This document shows, piece after piece, positions 7,057-15,613 of a stretch of 57,867 bases of DNA (the first letter of the stretch is position 1; each line of letters begins with the position of its first letter). The notes beneath the pieces are model-generated. The model searched no databases. It had not been told where the DNA came from and saw nothing but the letters and a program-made list of their open reading frames with translations. Origin of the DNA: CAZKRU01 sp964555235. GTDB lineage: Bacteria; Verrucomicrobiota; Verrucomicrobiia; Methylacidiphilales; CAMAQI01. The stretch lies in the NCBI GenBank assembly GCA_964555235.1, contig CAZKRU010000019.1, positions 1 through 57,867 of the forward strand, read 5' to 3'. The translations under genes were made by a program, and so were the position numbers.

Positions 7057-7647
7057 TCACTGATAAAGCCCATGCTTCCGAATATATTCCGCCACTTTCG
7101 GATCGAGAACTTCGGACGATAATTTCTCTCCCCGCTGAAGCCTCTCCCGAATTTCACTCGAGGCGACCGTCGGGGGAATGCGCTCATGAAATTCAATTTT
7201 TAATCCGGGAGGAAGGATCGGCTCAGAATGATTCATCGCTCCAGGACGACGAAAAACAAGATAGTCAACGCTCTCTGCCCATTCCGAAAAACGAATCCAG
7301 GTCGGAAGGACCTGATACTGGTCATCCCCCAAAATTAAAACCAGATGATCCTCGGGATATTTCGCCCGAAGCGCCTCAAGTGTCTGCCAGGTGAAGGAGA
7401 TCTCCTCCCGGTCAATTTCAATCCGACTGAGCTCCACACGATTCAAGGCCCCAAGGGAAAGCTCCAACATCCGCCACCGATGCTCCGCATCCGTCGGAGG
7501 CGGGCGCTGCGCGTCTGGAACTTTGTGAGGCGAAATTCGGCACGGGATTACCATCACCCGATCCAATCGTTCCAACGCCGCTTCGACCATCACGCGATGC
7601 CCTTGATGCACCGGGTCGAAGGTTCCGCCGTAAATCCCGATTCGCAT
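7057..7647 (-). CDS. nadD: Nicotinate-nucleotide adenylyltransferase
   Basis: The 196-residue protein opens with MRIGIYGGTFDPVHQGHR, the nucleotidyltransferase (H/T)xGH motif, and has the second motif SSEIRERL near residue 165 (ISSTxIR type). NadD adenylates nicotinate mononucleotide in NAD synthesis. SPHK and a LILGDDQY segment fit NadD. Length is typical. It lies 9 nt after gspF on the same strand, so it may be transcribed with gspEF, though there is no functional link. Confidence 0.94.
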   Translation of the reverse strand: MRIGIYGGTFDPVHQGHRVMVEAALERLDRVMVIPCRISPHKVPDAQRPPPTDAEHRWRMLELSLGALNRVELSRIEIDREEISFTWQTLEALRAKYPEDHLVLILGDDQYQVLPTWIRFSEWAESVDYLVFRRPGAMNHSEPILPPGLKIEFHERIPPTVASSEIRERLQRGEKLSSEVLDPKVAEYIRKHGLYQ

Positions 7648-7656
7648 CCGCTCCCC

Positions 7657-8904
7657 TTACCGCATCTTGAGAGCCGACATGCTTTGAAAAATACCGGTCA
7701 TGATGGAATACGCCACCGTTCCGACCACCAGGGCCATGACAAAAATAATCGTCGGCTGAATCATCGCCGTGAGTCGTTGAATTTTCTGCGTTAACTCCCG
7801 GTCAAATCGTTGACTCACTTTTTTCAAGGCCGCCGGAAGATCTCCCGTCTGTTCTCCAACATTGACGAGATCCAAAAAGGCCGGAGGAAAATCTCCGGAC
7901 CGTTTCATGGCGCGAGAGAGCGATCCTCCCTCGGAAACGCGGTCCTGAATCAGCGCCAGAAGACGATTCCAATACCGATTCGTCGAAGCATTTTTCATCA
8001 AATTCAATCCGCTCAGAAGCGGAATTCCATTCTCGAGCATCGTCGCCAGGGTGTACGCCAACTGCGCATAGAACCGGGCACTGATAATCGCTCCCGCAAG
8101 AGGGATCTGAGTTTGAAATCGGTCCCACCAGTTGCGTCCCGAGGGGTGCTGAATCAACGCATAAAATCCGGAAATTCCTCCCACGACTAACACGATCAAG
8201 ATCCAACCGTCGTGCAAAAGCCAATGACTCGTTGAAACGAGCACTTGCGTCGGAAGTGGCATCGCTTTTCCAGTCTTGCTCATGAGCGAAGTCAATTCCG
8301 GAACCAATACGGTCATAAAAACCGTCATCAAAACGAACCCTGAACCGACCAGAAAGGCGGGATAAATCAACGACTGAATGACTCGCGAGCGCAATTCATC
8401 CATGGCCGCAAGATAGGCGGTCTGACGTTTGAGAATTTGAGGAAGGGATCCGCTCGTTTCTCCCGCGGCAACGAGACTGCAGTAGAGCTCATCAAAACCG
8501 GCATTCACTCCTTTGAGCGCGTTCGAAAAACTCGATCCATCCCGTAGACGATTTCGAAGAGCGACAATCACGGGCTGCACGGTTGACAGTTCTTCCCGAT
8601 GTTCCATAATCCGCATTGCCGGTTCCAACTGCATTCCGGCATCGAGCAGATCCGCCAATTCTTCCGTAAAAAGAATCACCTGGCGTCGGGAAAGTTTTCC
8701 GGAGAATGAGATGGCGGCCGCCTTGGATGCTTTCTCAGCCGCCCGTTGAGGCGTATCCCCTGCCCCCACTCCCTCTTCCAATCGAATCGGCTGCAAGCGT
8801 TGTCCTCCGAGTTGATGAAATGCCTGCTCGCGTGAGTCGGCCTTCACCACCCCGGTCACCACTTCGCCATTTGCACGAACCGCTTTATACGTAAACGTCT
8901 GCAT
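7657..8904 (-). CDS. gspF: Type II secretion / type IV pilus inner-membrane protein F
   Basis: The 415-residue protein starts with FTYKAVRANGEVVTGVV, the GspF/PilC N-terminal strand. Two T2SSF domains follow (LADLLDAGMQLEPAMRIM and LATMLENGIPLLSGLNLM), each with GERTG-type signatures (VAAGETSGSLPQIL; VGEQTGDLPAAL). Three membrane spans sit at about 175-210, 230-250 and 385-405. It forms the inner-membrane platform that couples the ATPase to pseudopilus or pilus growth. Its ATG overlaps the gspE stop by one base (TAATG). The two genes stand alone; the secretin and pseudopilins must be elsewhere. Confidence 0.93.
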   Translation of the reverse strand: MQTFTYKAVRANGEVVTGVVKADSREQAFHQLGGQRLQPIRLEEGVGAGDTPQRAAEKASKAAAISFSGKLSRRQVILFTEELADLLDAGMQLEPAMRIMEHREELSTVQPVIVALRNRLRDGSSFSNALKGVNAGFDELYCSLVAAGETSGSLPQILKRQTAYLAAMDELRSRVIQSLIYPAFLVGSGFVLMTVFMTVLVPELTSLMSKTGKAMPLPTQVLVSTSHWLLHDGWILIVLVVGGISGFYALIQHPSGRNWWDRFQTQIPLAGAIISARFYAQLAYTLATMLENGIPLLSGLNLMKNASTNRYWNRLLALIQDRVSEGGSLSRAMKRSGDFPPAFLDLVNVGEQTGDLPAALKKVSQRFDRELTQKIQRLTAMIQPTIIFVMALVVGTVAYSIMTGIFQSMSALKMR

Positions 8905-10607
8905 TACTCATCCAAAAGATCAACATGCGTGGTGGTCACCCGCAACACTTCATCCACCGTTGTAAAACCTTCCTGCACTTTGCGCCAACCGTCGTGGCGC
9001 AGGGTAATCATTCCCTGTTCAATCGCTTTTTGGCGGAGCACCGAGGCCGCAGCCCGTTGCGTAATCAGATCTTGAAGCGCCGGAGTAATCATGCAGGTCT
9101 CCAAAATCGCCGTTCGTCCCATAAATCCGGTATTCCGGCAGCGACCACATCCGGCCGCTTTAAAGAGCTTGGCATCGTCACCCCACGGGAAGCCGATCTG
9201 TTTGAAATATTCCGCAGAATACTCGGCAGGCACTTTGCAGTGTGGACAAAGCGTTCGAACCAGTCGTTGCGCGAGAAATGCACGTACGGAAGAGGAAACG
9301 AGAAAGGGCTCCACCCCCATGTCAATCAGACGGGTAATTCCACCGATCGCGTCATTGGTGTGAAGCGTACTGAAGACCAAGTGTCCGGTGAGCGCCGCTC
9401 GAATCGCAATTTCCGCCGTTTCAAAGTCGCGCATTTCTCCAATCATCACCACATTCGGATCTCCACGAAGAATACTGCGCAACGCCGTGGCAAAGGTCAG
9501 ATTAATTTCCGGCTTGATCGCCATCTGCATCACGCCCGGGAGCTGATGTTCCACCGGATCCTCAATCGTCATGATTCGCCGCTCCCGAACATTTAACTGG
9601 GAGAGAAAGGTGTAAAGCGTCGTCGATTTTCCACAACCGGTCGGGCCGGTGAGAAGAATAATCCCATTCGACATGTGAAGAAGATGCTCGATGTTTTTCC
9701 CCGTATCAACACTGAGCCCCAATCGCGCCATCGAGAAAACTTCCTGTCCTAACAAACGGAGACTGATGCTCTCTCCAACAACCGTCGGAATCGTCGCCAC
9801 ACGAACATCAACCGGCTTTCCTTCATACTCGAGATTGATTCGACCATCCTGCGGAAGTCGTTTTTCTGCAATGTCGAGATGCGACATGATCTTGAGGCGA
9901 GAGACAACGGAAGCCTGAAGTTTTTTAATCTGGGAAGGAACCGGAATTTCGTGAAGAACGCCGTCAATCCGGTAACGAATCCGCAAATCATCCGCCAGCG
10001 GCTCCACATGAATATCCGTAGCACGCTGCGACAACGCTTCCCGGATAATCTGATTCACAAAATTAATGACCGAGGCCTCAGGATCTTCCTCATCGATAAC
10101 GTTGACGTCGTGAAGTCCCTCATCCCCTCCGGTATCCTCGTCGCGATCTTCGAGAATTTTTTCAAACATTTCCGCACCGACGCCGTAGGAATCGCGAAGC
10201 CCCTGAAGCAAGCTGCGGCGCGTCGTCAAAACCCAATGAATTTTTTTGGAGATCCGTTGTGCCACCACCTGACGAGCAACAACATTGAAAGGATCAAAGG
10301 TCAGGAGCGAAATGGACTCGTTCGATTCTTCCAAAGGAAGTAGATGATAGCGAAGTGCCACTCGAACCGGAATCAGGTCGCGCAATGTCGTCGAGATCCG
10401 GCTGGGGCACTCATCGCGCCAATCAAACCCAAACGCTTTGGCGATCAAAAATAAAAAATTCCGCTCTTCGACCAAATTACGATCCAGAAGTGCCTCAATG
10501 AGAGAACGCTGTTGAGAGCTTGCCTCTTCCAAAACCTTCTCGCAGGCAGCAAGATCGGAGCAGTCGCTCTGAACGGCGAACTCCCGGAAGGTATTAAGAA
10601 GCGGCAT
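8904..10607 (-). CDS. gspE: Type II secretion / type IV pilus assembly ATPase
   Basis: The 567-residue protein has an MshEN-type N-terminal domain (about 1-150), a linker, and a RecA-like ATPase. Walker A GPTGCGKSTT lies near residue 320, the Asp box IEDPVEHQLPGVMQ follows, Walker B is in PNVVMIGEMRD, and the His box is HLVFSTLHTNDA. A zinc-binding tetra-Cys module (CPHC ... CGRCRNTGFMGR) lies near 455-500. It powers pilus or pseudopilus extrusion. Start codon ATGCCGCTT has no clear ribosome-binding site. GspE and PilB are hard to separate by sequence alone, so the choice of system is open. Confidence 0.93.
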   Translation of the reverse strand: MPLLNTFREFAVQSDCSDLAACEKVLEEASSQQRSLIEALLDRNLVEERNFLFLIAKAFGFDWRDECPSRISTTLRDLIPVRVALRYHLLPLEESNESISLLTFDPFNVVARQVVAQRISKKIHWVLTTRRSLLQGLRDSYGVGAEMFEKILEDRDEDTGGDEGLHDVNVIDEEDPEASVINFVNQIIREALSQRATDIHVEPLADDLRIRYRIDGVLHEIPVPSQIKKLQASVVSRLKIMSHLDIAEKRLPQDGRINLEYEGKPVDVRVATIPTVVGESISLRLLGQEVFSMARLGLSVDTGKNIEHLLHMSNGIILLTGPTGCGKSTTLYTFLSQLNVRERRIMTIEDPVEHQLPGVMQMAIKPEINLTFATALRSILRGDPNVVMIGEMRDFETAEIAIRAALTGHLVFSTLHTNDAIGGITRLIDMGVEPFLVSSSVRAFLAQRLVRTLCPHCKVPAEYSAEYFKQIGFPWGDDAKLFKAAGCGRCRNTGFMGRTAILETCMITPALQDLITQRAAASVLRQKAIEQGMITLRHDGWRKVQEGFTTVDEVLRVTTTHVDLLDE

Positions 10608-10658
10608 CCCCGTAATGCTAGTCAGTTCCAGAAATGCGTCAATCTCAGGAAAATCAGC

Positions 10659-11390
10659 TCATTCAGTAAAAAGATCGACTTCCTTGTGCCATTGGTGACT
10701 AAGGTCACGCATAAGGAGCGCATGATCAAACACAGCACTTCCTTTCGGAAATACCGTTTCATCAGCAAAAAAAGAGGATTCTACATGCTCAACGACGAGC
10801 GGACGCACTTGCCAACGATCCATCATCTGAAGCCGAATGCCATCAAGTCGGCAGCAGTTTCGAGTAACGGAGTAGCCAACACTCCCGCCCTCGAAGTAAG
10901 CCGACGATTCTGCCAGTGACTGAAAACAAGAATTTGTCGGCATTTCACTCCCCTCGCGGGCACGAAGTTGAACCGACATGCGCCGATCGCAAGCGTGAAT
11001 GGAGATGGAAATTCGGCCACCCTCATCGTTGACAAGGAAATCTGCCAGACAATGCTCACCCGGAAAGATGCGTCCACCCGCGAGATGGTTCAGCCAAGAA
11101 CCCGTATCTCGACGTGGAATATACACTCCTTCGCGCAAACCACTTGAAGGATCATCCCAAAGGACTGCGATCCGATGCGCGGCATTCTCGCTGGAGATAC
11201 CGCAAAATCGAGGAAGCCAACCGGGACGAATCTGCTCGAGCCGAATCAAACAGATCCCCGCAATCGCATAGCCACCGTGCAGCTTGGGACGGAACGGAGG
11301 TGGAAGATAGCGCTTCATCACTTCCGCATCCACTCGAAAGTTAACAAGGATCCGACGACGAATTAGACCGTAGATAATTGGAAGTCGCAT
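10659..11390 (-). CDS. DUF2071 (YqjF-like) protein
   Basis: The protein has 243 residues from the ATG at 11390, giving MRLPIIYGLIRRRILVNFRV, the conserved DUF2071 beginning. An in-frame extension to 11522 is not conserved in character and is ignored. Next come LPPPFRPKLHGGYAIAGICL and the conserved YIPRRDTGSW segment. DUF2071 proteins are related to the acetoacetate decarboxylase fold; substrate is unknown. No ribosome-binding site is apparent. It faces gspE on the same strand with a 51-nt gap and diverges from the PEP-CTERM gene. Confidence 0.85.
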   Translation of the reverse strand: MRLPIIYGLIRRRILVNFRVDAEVMKRYLPPPFRPKLHGGYAIAGICLIRLEQIRPGWLPRFCGISSENAAHRIAVLWDDPSSGLREGVYIPRRDTGSWLNHLAGGRIFPGEHCLADFLVNDEGGRISISIHACDRRMSVQLRAREGSEMPTNSCFQSLAESSAYFEGGSVGYSVTRNCCRLDGIRLQMMDRWQVRPLVVEHVESSFFADETVFPKGSAVFDHALLMRDLSHQWHKEVDLFTE

Positions 11391-11603
11391 GGTAATGCCG
11401 CAGCTGCTCAAACTGAAGCTATCGATCAGCACATTCAAACGCAATCTTGAACCAAATCCTGAAGCGACTCTCCAACCATCCTCGCCAACCTCACGAATCT
11501 GTATCGATTTTAGAATATTCATTGAAATAATTTCGGGATTAAAACATCTTTTATGTTATTTATTTACAATTTTGTTGATTTCAGAGGACACATCGGCTAC
11601 CCC

Positions 11604-12449
11604 ATGCAAATGCGAGGCCGGAAAGGGAGATCAGGGGTATGGGGCGTTTTCTTCTTTCCGGTCTTCGCCCTGGCGCAGATCGCTTTGGACATAAATCCGG
11701 TGACCGAGTCGTTTGATTCTCTCGCCTCCTCAGGAACAACGAATCCCTGGGTCGACAACTCCACTCTCCCTGGATGGTATGCGGCAAGCGTCAGTGGATT
11801 CGGATCGGATTATCGGGCAGGAAATGGAACTTCCTTAACGGGAGATCTCTACAGCTTTGGGAACAGTAGCGATCGAGCCCTTGGATCCGTCGGATCCGGC
11901 ACCACCGGGGATTTTGCATGGGGCGTTCGATTGGTAAATTCCAGTACGAATACCCTTGGAAATTTTCAAGTCACTTACTCCGGGGAACAATGGCGAAACT
12001 CCGGAGCCGCCACTCAAGTCCTCAGCTTCTCATATCGCTCCAGCGTTAGCGCCCTCACCACACCGGATCCCTCCAATACCCTCAAATGGGTCCCGATCAA
12101 CTCTCTCGACTTCACAACCCCCGTCTTCGGTGGAACCATTGGCGCAATCGATGGAAATTCAAATTCCGTCACTTTTCGTCAGATTTCACTCACCGGACTC
12201 ACTCTGACCCCCAAGGAAGAACTCTTCCTGCGCTGGCTGGATCCAGATCACTCTGGAAACGATCATGGCCTAGCGATCGATAACTTCACACTCACCTACC
12301 AATCCGTTCCTGAACCAACATCACAATCATTGACTTTTTGGGTAGTACTCACTATCTTAATCTTATGCCCGTGGGTCAAGTCAACTCGAGTTCAGCGATC
12401 ATCGGATCGCTCGTCGCCCAACAACAAGGCCCCAATAACACCGGTTTAG
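11604..12449 (+). CDS. PEP-CTERM sorting-domain extracellular protein
   Basis: About 281 residues from the ATG at 11604, which sets a basic-then-hydrophobic signal peptide (GRKGRSGVWGVFFFPVFALA). The body is Ser/Thr/Gly-rich beta-sheet sequence with FDSLASSGTTNPW near the start and HGLAIDNFTLTYQ near the end, a layout seen in exported choice-of-anchor proteins. The C-terminus has VPEP, a hydrophobic span and basic residues (WVKSTRVQR), the PEP-CTERM signal processed by exosortase. No exosortase gene is in the window. Unusually, about 17 residues follow the basic cluster. Substrate or surface role unknown. Confidence 0.85.
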   Translation: MQMRGRKGRSGVWGVFFFPVFALAQIALDINPVTESFDSLASSGTTNPWVDNSTLPGWYAASVSGFGSDYRAGNGTSLTGDLYSFGNSSDRALGSVGSGTTGDFAWGVRLVNSSTNTLGNFQVTYSGEQWRNSGAATQVLSFSYRSSVSALTTPDPSNTLKWVPINSLDFTTPVFGGTIGAIDGNSNSVTFRQISLTGLTLTPKEELFLRWLDPDHSGNDHGLAIDNFTLTYQSVPEPTSQSLTFWVVLTILILCPWVKSTRVQRSSDRSSPNNKAPITPV

Positions 12450-12778
12450 CCTCAAGCCCCTCCCGTTCCCTTCAAGTCGGCGGCCCTTCCAATGCCGAAG
12501 TGAAACCGTTGAGTCCCGAAGCAGCCAAACCTCAGTTCACTCCGGACGCCATTCCAAAGTCCACTCCTCCGGTCCAAGAACAAGCTCCTTCCGATGGTCC
12601 AAAATTTTCCACAGGACTCTCCTCCTCAACTCCTTTTGCCCCACCCTCCCCGGACCCTCTTCAATCTTCCGGAAACAGCCTCGCTCCAGCGCAACCGATC
12701 ACGACTTACAATGCCCGTGGCGTTCTCGATCAAGCGAGCTCCGAAGAGTCCGGGAAGCGCCTCAGCCTTGTCGCCTAA
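12365..12778 (+). CDS. Pro/Ser-rich small protein, unknown
   Basis: A 137-residue frame from the ATG at 12365, overlapping the PEP-CTERM gene's 3' end by 85 nt in another frame. Residues 1-30 (SSAIIGSLVAQQQ) are amphipathic; the rest is low-complexity Pro, Ser, Gln and Ala, ending YNARGVLDQASSEESGKRL. Disordered Pro-rich tails of this type occur in motility or regulatory adaptor proteins, but no family is recognised. The frame stays open well past the overlap, which supports coding. A chance open frame is possible. Confidence 0.5.
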   Translation: MPVGQVNSSSAIIGSLVAQQQGPNNTGLASSPSRSLQVGGPSNAEVKPLSPEAAKPQFTPDAIPKSTPPVQEQAPSDGPKFSTGLSSSTPFAPPSPDPLQSSGNSLAPAQPITTYNARGVLDQASSEESGKRLSLVA

Positions 12779-12894
12779 GGGTTTTTGTTCTCGCCAAGTC
12801 CGCCGGCGCGAAGCGAAAGAATTTTTCCCCATTGACACCGCCCCCCTTCCCTGCTTTTGTGTTCCTCCCTTAACTTAGAAACGAAGAGAACGTT

Positions 12895-13062
12895 ATGCCC
12901 CGCGAACATATTACGCTTGAATGCACCGAAGCCAAAGCCGAAGGAAAACCAGTTTCCCGCTATTTTGGTACGAAAAATAAGAAGCTCCAGACGGAGCGCA
13001 TTGAAGTCAAGAAGTACAATCCCAACCTTCGTCGTCACACGATTCACCGGGAACGTAAGTAA
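12895..13062 (+). CDS. rpmG: 50S ribosomal protein L33
   Basis: A 55-residue protein, MPREHITLECTEAKAEGKPV followed by SRYFGTKNKK and ending YNPNLRRHTIHRERK. The YNP.LRRHT.H.E.K ending is diagnostic of L33. Only one Cys remains, so this is the zinc-free (C-minus) form. L33 binds the E-site region of 23S rRNA. The GAAGAG seven nt before the ATG can serve as a weak ribosome-binding site. The next gene starts 60 nt downstream. Confidence 0.95.
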   Translation: MPREHITLECTEAKAEGKPVSRYFGTKNKKLQTERIEVKKYNPNLRRHTIHRERK

Positions 13063-13122
13063 TTTTTACCTCGGTCCGGATCTGGGGAATCAGCACTTCA
13101 CTCCTCTCGCTTCGGTATTGAC

Positions 13123-14304
13123 GTGAGGATCTGCGACGTCACTCAGTTCTACTCGCCCCGAAGTGGCGGAGTAAAGCGTTACGTCTCCGAAAAACAGCGT
13201 TACGTAGAGCGTTATACTCTCGACGAACATTTTCTTATCATTCCCGGCGAAAAGACGGAACACGTTCAAGAAGGACGTCTTCACACCTTCACGATTCGTT
13301 CCCCTCGAATTGATCGAACCTCCCGCTATCGCGTTCTCTTCAATACCCTTCAAGTCCGTCAGGTCCTCAACGAGATTAATCCGAACGTTATTGAGTCCGG
13401 TGATCCGTACCATCTCGCCTGGAGTTGCCTGAAGGCCGGTCGAGAACTCCACGTTCCAGTCACCGGATTTTATCACTCACACTTTCCGGAAGCTTATCTG
13501 CGTACGGTCTTAAAATACGCAGGCCGTTGGTTCCGCGATGTCGGAATGGCATACGCACAGGATTATATCGTTCGCCTCTACTCGCAGTTCGCGCGAACCT
13601 TTGTCCCTTCCCAACACCTCTGCCAGCTTCTCAATGATTGGGGAATTTCAAACGCCACCCTTGCGGCGCTCGGCGTTGATGTCGAAACATTCCAACCGGG
13701 CCCATGCGATCTCGAGATGCGCGAGCAGCTTGGAATTCCTGCCAAGGCGCGAATGCTCCTTTATGTCGGACGCCTCGCTTCCGAAAAAAACATTGAAACG
13801 CTTCTCAAGGCATTTATCAAACTTCACGCTCAAAATCCGGATTACTGGCTCGTCATTGTCGGGGATGGCCCCCTTCGACGACATCTTCCGCAAGTTCGCG
13901 ATACCACGAACGCGCTGGTCTGGCGTTCGTACGTTGCAGAGAGCGCACTCCTAGTTCGTTACTATCGAGCGGCCAATCTTTTTATTCATCCAGGGGTTCA
14001 TGAAACCTTCGGGCTCGTCACGCTGGAGAGTCAGGCGAGCGGTTGTCCGGTGGCAGGAATTCGAGGAACCAACATGGACGCCAACGTCATGGCGGGAATT
14101 GAACACTGGTCCCGTGTGAATACCCCGGAATCACTCGCAAAAACAGTGAATCTCATGTTTGAACAAGACTTGTCACTAATCGGAAAAATCGCCGCACAAC
14201 GCGTTGCCGAGCGTTTTGCCTGGCCCGAAGTCTTCCGACGTCTCTGGGGACACTATCGCGATTCCATCGACGAGTTTGATCGTCAACTCCATCTCCGCGC
14301 TTAA
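13123..14304 (+). CDS. GT4-family glycosyltransferase
   Basis: The 393-residue protein starts at GTG. The N-terminal Rossmann half begins RICDVTQFYSPRSGGVKRYV, and the C-terminal half has LLYVGRLASEKNIETLLKA (about residue 222), VIVGDGPLR and the E-x7-E motif in HPGVHETFGLVTLESQASG. This is the GT-B retaining layout of GT4, which includes alpha-mannosyl and digalactosyl-type enzymes. Sugar donor and acceptor cannot be read. There is no signal peptide; it acts on the cytoplasmic face, making glycolipid or glycan. Neighbours rpmG and pfkA do not inform function. Confidence 0.9.
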   Translation: MRICDVTQFYSPRSGGVKRYVSEKQRYVERYTLDEHFLIIPGEKTEHVQEGRLHTFTIRSPRIDRTSRYRVLFNTLQVRQVLNEINPNVIESGDPYHLAWSCLKAGRELHVPVTGFYHSHFPEAYLRTVLKYAGRWFRDVGMAYAQDYIVRLYSQFARTFVPSQHLCQLLNDWGISNATLAALGVDVETFQPGPCDLEMREQLGIPAKARMLLYVGRLASEKNIETLLKAFIKLHAQNPDYWLVIVGDGPLRRHLPQVRDTTNALVWRSYVAESALLVRYYRAANLFIHPGVHETFGLVTLESQASGCPVAGIRGTNMDANVMAGIEHWSRVNTPESLAKTVNLMFEQDLSLIGKIAAQRVAERFAWPEVFRRLWGHYRDSIDEFDRQLHLRA

Positions 14305-14370
14305 ACGCTCTTTCCGCTAGATCTCCCTCTGAGGAGGAGAGGATTGAATTTAAAAACAAATCCTCTTCGT

Positions 14371-14471
14371 TGCGCCTTGGAGTCGTTGCCCTGCCCGCAA
14401 TGCCTACGGCATAGCCGTTGCAGGCGGGGGTGGAAACTTCAACGATCCGATTCGACCGCCACGACTCCAAG
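14371..14471. repeat. Structured palindromic element, GCCCGCA family copy 1
   Basis: Outer arms CTTGGAGTCGT (14376-14386) and ACGACTCCAAG (14461-14471) are perfect 11-nt reverse complements. Inside is a second stem from GCCCGCAATG to CCGTTGCAGGCGGG (14393-14428). It lies in the 276-bp gap between the glycosyltransferase and pfkA. A related element is at 53832-53880. Confidence 0.75.
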
Positions 14472-14580
14472 AGCTCGAAGGGGGGGCTCATTGACAGACA
14501 ATTTTTATTTTGGACACCAATGTGTAGGAATCAGAAGAATGATTTGATTTTATCTCTCCGCTCCGCTAACAAGAGCGGCA

Positions 14581-15576
14581 ATGAAGCGCATTGCCATACT
14601 GACCTCAGGTGGAGACTCTCCCGGAATGAATCCAGTGATCCGCTCCGTCACACGGACCGGCATCAATCTCGGCATCGAAGTCTTGGGAGTCATGAATGGC
14701 TACCAGGGACTTCTCGATAATGATTTCCTCCAACTCGATGTCCTCAAAGTCAGCGGTAAAAATCGTGACGCGGGAACAATGCTCCAGACAAGTCGCTGCG
14801 CTGAGTTTCGAAACGTCGAAGGCCAGAAAAAGGCGCTTCAAATCCTGAAAGACCACGAGATCGACGGACTCGTCGTAGTCGGTGGGGACGGTTCCTTGAC
14901 GGGAGCCATGGAGCTTCACAAGCTCGGTTTTCCGGTGGTCGGAGTTCCTGGCACCATCGACAATGACCTTTACGGAACGGAAATGGCAGTCGGGGTCGAC
15001 ACCACGCTCAATACCATTATCCATCTCGTCGATATGATCAAAGCAACCGCCGCCTCACACCGACGCTGTTTTGTCGTTGAAGTCATGGGCCGCAGCAGTG
15101 GATATCTGGCCCTCATGACGAGTATTTCCGCCGGTTGCCAGGTTGCGGTCATTCCGGAATTTCGGATGAATCTCGATAAGATCGCCACTTCACTGGGACG
15201 ACGCTTTGCCCGCAAACACAACAACAGTGTCATCATTGTCGCTGAAGGGGTTTGCAGTGGAATGGAATTCATGAACCGCGTGGAACAACTTCCCAAGGGG
15301 GTCGTTCAACAGGAAATGCGGCTCACGGTTTTGGGTCACGTTCAACGGGGCGGAGTTCCGACTCACTTTGATCGTCTTCTCGGAAGTCGCATGGGTGAAA
15401 TGGCCGTCCTTGCTCTCAAGAATCGCGAGTTCGGAGTGATGGTCGGTCAGGTTCAGGGAAAAATGCAACTCTTGGAACTTTCCACAATCCTTGGCAAACG
15501 AAAAAGCCTCCCGAGTGACGCCATTCGACTCGCTCGAAACCTCGGAATCGAAATTGGCGACGTCGTGGAAACCTGA
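14581..15576 (+). CDS. pfkA: 6-phosphofructokinase (ATP-type)
   Basis: The 331-residue protein has RIAILTSGGDSPGMNPVIR at the N-terminus, VVVGGDGSLTGA near residue 103, and PGTIDNDLYGTE near 125, the catalytic PFK motif with the base Asp. GGDGS (rather than GGDDT) indicates an ATP-dependent rather than a pyrophosphate enzyme. The fructose-phosphate site includes MGRSSGYLAL and HVQRGG. It commits fructose-6-phosphate to glycolysis. The ATG is preceded by a small GAGCGG-type stem and no clear ribosome-binding site. It is 37 nt before ftsK. Confidence 0.94.
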   Translation: MKRIAILTSGGDSPGMNPVIRSVTRTGINLGIEVLGVMNGYQGLLDNDFLQLDVLKVSGKNRDAGTMLQTSRCAEFRNVEGQKKALQILKDHEIDGLVVVGGDGSLTGAMELHKLGFPVVGVPGTIDNDLYGTEMAVGVDTTLNTIIHLVDMIKATAASHRRCFVVEVMGRSSGYLALMTSISAGCQVAVIPEFRMNLDKIATSLGRRFARKHNNSVIIVAEGVCSGMEFMNRVEQLPKGVVQQEMRLTVLGHVQRGGVPTHFDRLLGSRMGEMAVLALKNREFGVMVGQVQGKMQLLELSTILGKRKSLPSDAIRLARNLGIEIGDVVET

Positions 15577-15613
15577 GGTTTGAAATCTCAACTCATCTCC
15601 GCTAAGATTTAGC

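Noticed and set aside
14485..14530. TTGACA before pfkA as a strong promoter
   Set aside because: TTGACA at 14491 is present, but no acceptable -10 box follows at 16-18 nt, so I did not call it.
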